A stretch of DNA of 8,523 nucleotides from Patescibacteria group bacterium. GTDB taxonomy: Bacteria; Patescibacteriota; Minisyncoccia; JAHIHE01. Positions 1 through 5,910 of this stretch are shown one piece after another. The notes under the pieces were generated by a model. The model had not been told where the DNA came from. It searched no databases and was given only the letters and a program-made list of their open reading frames with translations. A program made the translations under genes and the position numbers. Where the stretch lies: NCBI GenBank assembly GCA_018896765.1, contig JAHILZ010000101.1, forward strand, positions 1 to 8,523, read 5' to 3'. Position 1 is the first letter of the stretch, and the number at the start of each line of letters is the position of its first letter.

Positions 1-5
1 AAATT

Positions 6-119
6 ATGGCAAATTCTAAAGAAGCAAAAGCGCGAATAAAAATAAACAAACTCCTAGAACAAGCGGGCTGGAGATTTTTTGATAATGAAAAAGGATAGGC
101 GAATATTTTAGAAATGAGA
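6..119 (+). pseudogene. Decayed N-terminus of a type I restriction HsdR-like / DEAD-DEAH helicase subunit
   Basis: From ATG at 6 the frame reads MANSKEAKARIKINKLLEQA followed by GWRFFDNEKG and a TAG at 96-98. From memory this resembles the start of HsdR-like restriction helicases, which open with a KxxARxKINKLLExAGWRFF pattern. After the TAG the same frame gives ANILEMR before a TAA at 120-122. The ANI-x-LE pattern also follows the KG position in those proteins, so the TAG probably replaces a Lys codon (AAG to TAG). Only about 38 codons remain of a protein normally many hundreds of residues long, and no helicase motifs are present. The fragment is in frame with the downstream rhuM-type gene at 135. 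What I see is the truncated frame; the family call is by remembered similarity. It could alternatively be expressed as a 30-aa peptide, but I consider that unlikely. Confidence 0.6.
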
Positions 120-134
120 TAACCAAAAATTGTT

Positions 135-1145
135 ATGACTAAAAAAATTACAATAAAAGACGAGCTAACAGAATTTTTGCTTTATGTGTCACCAAATGGT
201 GATGTAAAAGTGGATGCATTCTTGCATAATGAAAATATTTGGCTGACACAAAAATTAATTGCTTCACTTTTTGGTTGTTCTGCTGACAATGTTTCCCTGC
301 ATTTAAAAAACATTTTTAAAAGTGATGAATTGCAAGAAAATTCAGTTACCGAGGAATTCTCGGCAACTGCTAGTGACGGTAAAAACTATAAAACAAAATT
401 TTATAACCTAGATGCCATACTATCCGTTGGTTATCGCGTGAATTCCAGTCAAGCTACGCAATTTCGCATTTGGGCAAGCAAAATTTTAAAAGAATACATC
501 ATTAAAGGTTTTGCAATGGATGACGACCGATTAAAAAATGGACGATTTTTTGGTAAGGATTACTTCCTAGAATTATTAGAGAGAGTTCGCTCCATCCGCA
601 CTAGCGAAAGAAGGATGTATTTGCAAATTACTGATATTTTTGCGGAATGCAGTATTGATTACAATAAAAATTCAGAAATTGCCAAAGATTTTTTTGCAAC
701 AGTGCAAAATAAATTTCACTTTGCCATTACCGGCAATACTGCGGCTGAAATAATTTATAAAAAAGCCGATGCAAAGAAGGAAAAAATGGGGCTTTTATCA
801 TGGAAAAATTCACCTAAAGGCAGAATTTTAAAATCTGATACCATTATCGCAAAAAATTATTTAGAAGAAGATGAAATTAAAAAACTGGAGAGAACCATCT
901 CGAGTTATTTTGATTATATTGAGAGAATGATTGAAGCACGCGCAACCTTTACAATGGAAAAATTGGCTGAGTCAATTAATGAATTTTTGCAATTTAATAA
1001 ATTTGATATTTTAGATGGGCAAGGAAAAATATCTCACACAAAAGCGGAACAGAAAGCTTCTGCTGAATATGATGAATTTAACAAAATTCAAAAAATTGAT
1101 TCTGATTTTGAAAAACAAATTAAAAAACTTAAATCCAAAGAATAA
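135..1145 (+). CDS. rhuM: RhuM family protein
   Basis: This is a 336-aa protein of the RhuM (virulence protein RhuM) family, whose biochemical role is not established. The diagnostic stretches are visible: WLTQKLIASLFG around residues 36-47, followed by NVSLHLKNIF (52-61), which looks like a helix-turn-helix; TASDGKNYKTKFYNLDAI around 78-95; and SVGYRVNSSQATQFRIWA (97-114) with KEYIIKGF after it. The C-terminal third is Lys/Glu-rich and probably helical, with SHTKAEQKASAEYDEF near 300-315. Length is normal and there are no internal stops, so the gene appears intact. Family members often sit inside type I restriction-modification loci, and here it lies between remnants of HsdR-like and HsdM-like genes. 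The ATG at 135 is preferred because a TAA lies in the same frame at 120-122; there is no clear ribosome binding site. No signal peptide or membrane segment is seen, so it should be cytoplasmic. Confidence 0.9.
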   Translation: MTKKITIKDELTEFLLYVSPNGDVKVDAFLHNENIWLTQKLIASLFGCSADNVSLHLKNIFKSDELQENSVTEEFSATASDGKNYKTKFYNLDAILSVGYRVNSSQATQFRIWASKILKEYIIKGFAMDDDRLKNGRFFGKDYFLELLERVRSIRTSERRMYLQITDIFAECSIDYNKNSEIAKDFFATVQNKFHFAITGNTAAEIIYKKADAKKEKMGLLSWKNSPKGRILKSDTIIAKNYLEEDEIKKLERTISSYFDYIERMIEARATFTMEKLAESINEFLQFNKFDILDGQGKISHTKAEQKASAEYDEFNKIQKIDSDFEKQIKKLKSKE

Positions 1146-1147
1146 TT

Positions 1148-1273
1148 ATGCTTGATTAAACTACAAAACGAAAACTAGATTCTGCCAGACAAATTCTTGT
1201 CGGTAAAGTTCCTGATCCAAAAGCGCAAGTTGAGCAAATCACAACCATATTATGTTTTTTGGATGAAGTTTGA
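1148..1273 (+). pseudogene. Decayed N-terminus of a type I restriction-modification N-6 DNA methylase (HsdM-like)
   Basis: The ATG at 1148 follows the TAA of the rhuM gene by 2 nt. The frame reads MLD, a TAA at 1157-1159, then TTKRKLDSARQILVGKVPDP followed by KAQVEQITTILCFLDEV and a TGA at 1271-1273. The ARQ-ILVGK-PDPK-QVEQITT stretch is, from memory, the typical N-terminus of HsdM-like methylases, where it continues with ALIYKFMDDMD; here ILCFLDEV looks like a version shortened by a small deletion. No methyltransferase motifs (SAM-binding or NPPF) are present, since only about 41 codons survive. The start position and 2-nt spacing show that the methylase was once co-transcribed with rhuM. 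The remaining hsdM and any hsdS gene are absent from this position, with unrelated GC-rich repeats taking over. Confidence 0.7.
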
Positions 1274-1345
1274 ATATTTTTTTTCGTTTTCAAATTTTGT
1301 ATTTCGCAAAGCAAAATGCGCAACCAAAAGAGAGGTTGCCCTTGC

Positions 1346-1370
1346 CCGTCCGTAGCTATGCGAAGGCGGA
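1346..1370 (+). repeat. GC-rich imperfect palindrome, copy 1
   Basis: The sequence has CGTAGCTATGCGAAGGCGGA at its 3' side and shares the CGTAGC...GCGAAGG core with copy 2. It is strikingly GC-rich compared with the AT-rich surroundings. From memory, Patescibacteria genomes carry many such elements. It is the most diverged of the copies seen in this window. Confidence 0.6.
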
Positions 1371-1394
1371 ACCCACCCAACCCATTCACGCCTG

Positions 1395-1420
1395 TCCGCC
1401 GTAGCTTTAGCGAAGGAGGG
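1395..1420 (+). repeat. GC-rich imperfect palindrome, copy 2
   Basis: Left arm TCCGCCGTAGCT (1395-1406), two-base TT loop, right arm AGCGAAGGAGGG (1409-1420). 8 of 12 arm positions are complementary. Its reverse complement matches 7459-7484, inside the P-type ATPase gene, at 23 of 26 positions by direct comparison. Confidence 0.7.
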
Positions 1421-1452
1421 GGCAACGCTAAGGAACTCTCTAATTTTTTTGT

Positions 1453-1481
1453 TTGACTAAATGCTAAAAATTTCATATACT
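1453..1481 (+). promoter_or_regulatory. Sigma-70-type promoter P1 of the defence operon
   Basis: TTGACT at 1453-1458 and TATACT at 1476-1481 are separated by exactly 17 nt; each hexamer is one mismatch from consensus. Transcription would start near 1488, leaving a leader of about 50 nt before the XRE gene. This is the best promoter match I see in the window. Confidence 0.55.
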
Positions 1482-1486
1482 AACTA

Positions 1487-1515
1487 TTGATAAGTGATGA
1501 TTTTAATACTATATA
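1487..1515 (+). promoter_or_regulatory. Possible second promoter P2 of the defence operon
   Basis: TTGATA at 1487-1492 and TATATA at 1510-1515 are also separated by 17 nt. The start would fall near 1522, about 20 nt before the XRE ATG. The region is AT-rich, so chance matches are more likely than for P1. Confidence 0.3.
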
Positions 1516-1535
1516 ACTATAACAGTAAAACTATA
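1508..1535 (+). promoter_or_regulatory. ACTATA repeat cluster, candidate operator for the XRE regulator
   Basis: ACTATA occurs at 1508-1513, 1516-1521 and 1530-1535, with a related ACTATT at 1483-1488. ACT at 1516-1518 and AGT at 1524-1526 also form a short inverted repeat. The cluster overlaps the -10 and start region of the second promoter candidate, just ahead of a gene for a small XRE protein that could autoregulate here. The operator role is inferred from position and repetition only. Confidence 0.3.
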
Positions 1536-1540
1536 CGAAT

Positions 1541-1750
1541 ATGTCAAACGAAAAAACCAAAATTGGGGATAATATCAAAAAATACCGAAACAAGCTCGGT
1601 ATTTCTCAAGATGTGCTTTCAAAAAGGGCAAATCTTGCTTTTCATACGATTGCAAAAATAGAAGCTGGCTCTACTCCCAATCCAACCATTGATACTGTTA
1701 AAAAAATAGCGGACGCTCTCGGCGTTTCGCTTGATGATTTAATGAAATAA
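1541..1750 (+). CDS. Small XRE-family helix-turn-helix regulator, controller-like
   Basis: This 69-aa protein is essentially one Cro/C1-type DNA-binding domain. IGDNIKKYRNKLGISQDVLS (residues 8-27) gives the first helices and the SQ start of the turn, NLAFHTIAKIEAG (31-43) the recognition helix, and PTIDTVKKIADALGVSLDDL (48-67) the conserved C-terminal helices. It has no extra sensor or toxin domain. The ATG at 1541 gives the normal N-terminus for such domains, with no clear ribosome binding site. Its TAA is only 3 nt before the mod start, so it is the first gene of the restriction operon. By size and position it resembles the C (controller) proteins of type II restriction systems, which time methylase and nuclease expression. 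That role in this type III setting is inference. An antitoxin-like or general repressor role is the alternative. Confidence 0.88.
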   Translation: MSNEKTKIGDNIKKYRNKLGISQDVLSKRANLAFHTIAKIEAGSTPNPTIDTVKKIADALGVSLDDLMK

Positions 1751-1753
1751 ATT

Positions 1754-3517
1754 ATGGCAAAAGATTATTCAAAACTAACAAAAGAAGAACTATTAAAACT
1801 TGTTGAAAAACAAGATGTTGAATTGGACTTAAAAAGCTATGGCATTGTTTGGGATAGAGAAAAAGAGCCTGAACAGGTTGTTTTAGATTGTGAAAATAAT
1901 TTGCCGATTTTAAAAAGAATTGCAAAAAAAGAAATTAAAACAGATGAAAGTGATGATAATATTTTAATTGAGGGCGACAACTATCATTCACTTACAGTTT
2001 TAAATTATACACACAAAGGGAAAATAGATTTTATTTATATTGATCCGCCATATAATACAGGGAAAAAAGACGAGTGGAAGTATAATGATAAATTTATTGA
2101 TGAAAATGATTCTTACAAACATGCAAAATGGCTCAATATGATGGAAAAAAGAATTGAGCTGGCTAAAAATCTTTTGAAAGAGGACGGGGTTATTTTTATA
2201 TCCATAGGCGAACAAGAAGTTTCAAATCTAAATTTGTTATGCAGTAAAATTTTTAGGCCTGCAAATTTTTTGACTTTAATTTCCAGAATTTCCAAAACTG
2301 CCAGCGATAAGGGAAATCATTTTGCTCCGTCTTGCGATTATGTTGTTTGCTACGCAAAAAATAAAGCCAATATAGACACAAGTAATTTTTATGACGAGGT
2401 AGATGAAGATCTTTATACAAAAGAAGATAAAGACGGAAAATATAGAGATGATATTGCTTTATATCAATCAGCATTAGACACTCGCCCAAATCAAAGATAT
2501 TTTATTAAATGCCCGGACGGATCATTTGTAATTCCGCCAGGAAAATCAATGCCGAATCAAGCCAAAGAAGGCGCAAAAGCAACCCCTGTTAAAGGTGATG
2601 GTGTTTGGAGGTGGTCGATTGATAATGGTTTTAAAGATAAAAAACATCTTCTTGTTTTTAAACAAACTAAAACATCACCATTATTAGATCAAAACGGAAA
2701 ACAAGCTAAATATAATATTTATACAAAAAGCTATTTGGAAGAAAGAAAGGACAAGGGAGTAAAACCTCGAAATTTTTTGATAGGCAAACAATTTTTAAAT
2801 AGACGAGGGGCTGATTATTTAAAAACTTTGGGTCTTGATTTTCCATACTCCAAGCCAAAAGAATTAATTGATCATTTGATGAAAATTTCTCATATTCCGC
2901 AAAATGCTATTGTTCTTGATTTTTTTGCTGGCTCAGGAACAACTGGCGAAGCGGTTTTGGATTTGAATAATGAAGAAAAAACAAAAAGAAAATTTATTCT
3001 TTGCACCAACAACGAGGGTAAAATTGCGGAGGAAGTTTGTCGTCCTCGTATAGAAAAAATTATCAAAGGATATACAAAAAAATCAAAGAAAAACGAAAAG
3101 ATAAAAGGACTTGGTGGAAATTTGCAATATTTTAAAACTGACTTAATCCCAGTTGAAAGAATTGACAATATAAGCGACAAACAGAGGCACGAATTAACCG
3201 AAAAAGCGGGGCAAATGATTGCTATTAAAGAAAATACTTTTGAGGAAGTGGAAATTTGCGAATGGTATCAAATTTTTGAGAATAAAGATAAAACCAGAAA
3301 AACGGCGATTTACTTTCGCGAGGATATGGATAAATTTGAGGAGTTGACGAAAAAAATCAAAAATGAAAAAACAGTTTTATATCTCTTTTCTTATGGACGG
3401 ATAGATAAAAAACTTTTCAAATACTTAGATAAGAATATTGTCATTGAGGATATTCCCGAACCGATTATTGATATATACAAGGAAATTAATTTAACGCTCA
3501 AAGACAAATTAAAATAA
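1754..3517 (+). CDS. mod: Type III restriction-modification DNA methyltransferase subunit Mod
   Basis: A 587-aa DNA adenine-N6 methyltransferase that modifies host DNA and provides sequence recognition for the Mod-Res complex. The N-terminus has the family start (KSYGIVWDREKEPEQVV near 27-43, NLPILKRIAKKEI near 49-61). The catalytic motif IV is DPPYNTG at residues 97-103. The SAM-binding motif I is DFFAGSGTTG at 389-398, so motif IV precedes motif I, as in beta-class Mod proteins. The region between, about 200-340, should hold the target recognition domain; its sequence specificity cannot be read. The C-terminal ~130 residues are expected to contact Res. All catalytic residues are intact and the length is normal. 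The gene starts 3 nt after the XRE stop and ends 3 nt before the res start, without a Shine-Dalgarno sequence, so translational coupling is likely. Confidence 0.95.
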   Translation: MAKDYSKLTKEELLKLVEKQDVELDLKSYGIVWDREKEPEQVVLDCENNLPILKRIAKKEIKTDESDDNILIEGDNYHSLTVLNYTHKGKIDFIYIDPPYNTGKKDEWKYNDKFIDENDSYKHAKWLNMMEKRIELAKNLLKEDGVIFISIGEQEVSNLNLLCSKIFRPANFLTLISRISKTASDKGNHFAPSCDYVVCYAKNKANIDTSNFYDEVDEDLYTKEDKDGKYRDDIALYQSALDTRPNQRYFIKCPDGSFVIPPGKSMPNQAKEGAKATPVKGDGVWRWSIDNGFKDKKHLLVFKQTKTSPLLDQNGKQAKYNIYTKSYLEERKDKGVKPRNFLIGKQFLNRRGADYLKTLGLDFPYSKPKELIDHLMKISHIPQNAIVLDFFAGSGTTGEAVLDLNNEEKTKRKFILCTNNEGKIAEEVCRPRIEKIIKGYTKKSKKNEKIKGLGGNLQYFKTDLIPVERIDNISDKQRHELTEKAGQMIAIKENTFEEVEICEWYQIFENKDKTRKTAIYFREDMDKFEELTKKIKNEKTVLYLFSYGRIDKKLFKYLDKNIVIEDIPEPIIDIYKEINLTLKDKLK

Positions 3518-3520
3518 TTT

Positions 3521-5908
3521 ATGATAAGCTTAAAAGATTTTCAAAAAATAGCGATAGATCAGATAAGTTTAACTTTTTTAGATCTATGGAAAACAAGTCA
3601 ATACAGACTTCCGCTTGTTTTCAAGGCGCCGACAGGAGCAGGAAAAACCTTAATGATGGCGGAATTTTTGAGGTGTCTTGATGATAATTATCAATTTCAT
3701 GAAGACAAGGCGTATATTTGGGTATCTTTCGGCGGCGATGAATCATATTCACAATCCAAGAGTAAATTATATCACTATTTCAATGAAGGTACTGATATGA
3801 ATCTCAAGGATGTAAATAATTTAAGCGAGGGGAAACTTTATAAAAATAATATTTTCTTTATCAATTGGTCAAAAATAAAAGGAACAGATAAAGAATCAAA
3901 AAAATTAAGAAAGAGCGGAGGTGTGGGTTATGGCGGTGAAGCTATTTTTGACGATTTTATACAACAGACAAGGAAAGAAAGAGATGTTATTTTGATTATT
4001 GACGAAGCACATACAGAAACAGAAACTCGTCTTGCTGACGAAGTAATTAATCTTATAGATCCGAGAATAATTTTAAAAATAACCGCAACGCCAAAAGATT
4101 TACCAAGCATTAGCGATGTTTCTCAGAAAAAAGCTGGATTTGTTGAAGCGTTGGAAAAAGATGTAATCGCAAGCGGATTGATTAAAGAAAAAATTATTAT
4201 TCAGACCGACGAGGATATCAAGAAGTTAGAAAACAAGCAACTTTCAGAGGATGAAATAATGCTTGATCTTGCGTATAACAAAAGGTTGGAATTGAAAAAA
4301 TACTATAAAGATTTAGGAGTTGATATCAATCCACTTGTTTTAATCCAATTGCCAAGCGATTTTAAAGAAAAAGAAGAAGTGCAAACAAATTTAAAAAATC
4401 TTGTCTTGTCTTATTTAAAACAGAAAGGGGTAAAAGACAATGAAATCGCAATTTGGCTTTCAAAGGAAAAGAAAAATCTTGCCTTGATAGAAAAAAATGA
4501 CAACAAGGTTAATTTTATGATCTTTAAGGTTGCCCCCGCGACTGGGTGGGATTGTCCGCGCGCTGAAGTGCTTGTAATGTTTAGAGAAATTGCTAGCCCG
4601 ACATTTCACACTCAGATTATAGGACGAATCAAGAGAATGCCGGAAGCTCATCATTATGAAAAGGAGGAATTAAACAAGGCTTTTATTTATACAAACTATA
4701 ACAAAAGCCATATCAAAAATATCAAAGAAACTGAAAATGGAAATAAGCCACCAGTTTATTACGCAAAATTAAAAAAAGGCATTGAAAGAATTATATTAAA
4801 AACAACTTATCATCAAAGAGTGGATTTTAACACACTTACTCCCGAAGATAAGTGGCAAAAATTTTTCAAAGAATTTTTAGACACGGAATTTGGTACAATT
4901 TACGAAACTTCTAAACAAAAAGAAAATTATAAAAAGATAAAATCAGACATTGATCTAGAAAAAAAGAATATAGATAATCAAATCATTGTAAATGCAGAAA
5001 TTGAAAGTTTTGATAATTTTGTTAATGAAATCAAAGAAAAAGGCAAAAATTTGAATTATCATTTTTCTCAATTGGATGTAGAGAGACTTTATAATTTGCT
5101 TTGTTTTGAAGAATTGAAAAAGCAAGGCGATGAAGAAGCAAAATATAATCCCTCTCGCTCTTGGGGTCCGTTGAAAAAGGCCTTGAATGTTTGGTTCAGC
5201 ACAAGAATTGGTCTTGATAGGTCTGTTTATTATCCTATTATTGTTAATGAATTATTGAAAGAATCAAGTAAATTAAAAACTGTTATTAGCAAAGCGCTGA
5301 AAGCTTTTAGAGAAAAATATGAAATTGAAATTAGAGAGAAAGAGGAAAAAGATGTTTTTGATTTAGAATTACCAGAAAAAGAGGTTAGTTTTACAGATGA
5401 TTACGAAGAAATACAAGAAATAAAACCCGAAAATAATCTTTTTGATCATAAACAAAAAACTATTAAAATTTTCAAAAACGCTTATGAAGAGTTTTATCTT
5501 AAAAAAGAATATAGCGGAAGAAAAAACGAAATAAGTTTTATTCAATTTTTGGAATCTCAAAAAAATATTATTTGGTGGCACAAACAAGATAATAGCGGAA
5601 GAAATGTTTTTGCTGTTGAATATTTTGACAAACAAGAAAATAAAAACAGGCTCTTTTATCCTGATTTTATTGTTAAGACAAAAAGCAAAGTTTATCTTAT
5701 AGATCCTAAAAATGATATTACCGCTAAGAGTCAAGAAACAGCTGACAAAAACAAAGCATTACAAAAATGGATTAAAAAGAATCAATCAAAATATGATTTC
5801 AAAATTGACGGTGGAATAGTAATTGAAAAATATCCAAATTGGAAAATAAACAGAAAAGAAAATTATTCTTATGAAAATGAGAAAGATTGGAAATTATTGG
5901 AAATATAA
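3521..5908 (+). CDS. res: Type III restriction endonuclease subunit Res (SF2 helicase-nuclease)
   Basis: A 795-aa ATP-dependent restriction subunit that partners Mod and cuts unmodified DNA. SF2 motifs appear in order: APTGAGKT (Walker A, 36-43), DEAH (Walker B, 161-164), TATP (motif III, 188-191), ATGWDCPRAEVLVMFR (motif V region, 340-355) and QIIGRIKRMPE (motif VI, 365-375). A long Lys/Glu-rich helical middle follows. The C-terminus has a PD-(D/E)XK nuclease signature: YPDF at 713-716, then IDPK at 727-730, so Asp occupies the position often held by Glu. Nothing essential appears missing and the length is a little shorter than many Res proteins. The start follows the mod TAA by 3 nt and the stop is 2 nt before the preferred ATPase start. 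The protein is cytoplasmic, with no membrane segment. A helicase of another defence system is unlikely given the adjacent Mod. Confidence 0.93.
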   Translation: MISLKDFQKIAIDQISLTFLDLWKTSQYRLPLVFKAPTGAGKTLMMAEFLRCLDDNYQFHEDKAYIWVSFGGDESYSQSKSKLYHYFNEGTDMNLKDVNNLSEGKLYKNNIFFINWSKIKGTDKESKKLRKSGGVGYGGEAIFDDFIQQTRKERDVILIIDEAHTETETRLADEVINLIDPRIILKITATPKDLPSISDVSQKKAGFVEALEKDVIASGLIKEKIIIQTDEDIKKLENKQLSEDEIMLDLAYNKRLELKKYYKDLGVDINPLVLIQLPSDFKEKEEVQTNLKNLVLSYLKQKGVKDNEIAIWLSKEKKNLALIEKNDNKVNFMIFKVAPATGWDCPRAEVLVMFREIASPTFHTQIIGRIKRMPEAHHYEKEELNKAFIYTNYNKSHIKNIKETENGNKPPVYYAKLKKGIERIILKTTYHQRVDFNTLTPEDKWQKFFKEFLDTEFGTIYETSKQKENYKKIKSDIDLEKKNIDNQIIVNAEIESFDNFVNEIKEKGKNLNYHFSQLDVERLYNLLCFEELKKQGDEEAKYNPSRSWGPLKKALNVWFSTRIGLDRSVYYPIIVNELLKESSKLKTVISKALKAFREKYEIEIREKEEKDVFDLELPEKEVSFTDDYEEIQEIKPENNLFDHKQKTIKIFKNAYEEFYLKKEYSGRKNEISFIQFLESQKNIIWWHKQDNSGRNVFAVEYFDKQENKNRLFYPDFIVKTKSKVYLIDPKNDITAKSQETADKNKALQKWIKKNQSKYDFKIDGGIVIEKYPNWKINRKENYSYENEKDWKLLEI

Positions 5909-5910
5909 CT

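Larger units (their letters stand above)
1320..1440. repeat. Nested inverted repeat surrounding two GC-rich palindromes
   Basis: Outer arms GAGAG (1330-1334) and CTCTC (1436-1440), and inner arms GTTGCCC (1335-1341) and GGGCAAC (1420-1426), are complementary and enclose the two palindromic repeat copies. A competing small hairpin pairs GCAACC (1320-1325) with GGTTGC (1334-1339). Neither structure is followed directly by a T-run, so it does not look like a standard intrinsic terminator. The stretch contains no supported gene; a minus-strand open frame through it is judged spurious. Confidence 0.5.

Noticed and set aside
1320..1440. Intrinsic terminator for the rhuM unit
   Set aside because: The stems are plausible, but no T-run follows directly; the T-runs at 1274-1284 and 1444-1450 are not adjacent to a stable stem.
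1156..1476. Minus-strand open frame of 106 codons
   Set aside because: It runs through the HsdM remnant and the GC-rich palindromes in antisense. Its PPPSLKLRRTG-like residues are what this repeat gives when translated, so it is a typical spurious call with no recognisable domain.
5887..5910. Upstream ATG start for the AAA ATPase, adding MEIIGNIT
   Set aside because: It overlaps the end of res by 22 nt and adds residues outside the family pattern. The ATG at 5911 begins with the conserved FIKKITIENFR start and has the same 2-3 nt spacing as the other junctions.
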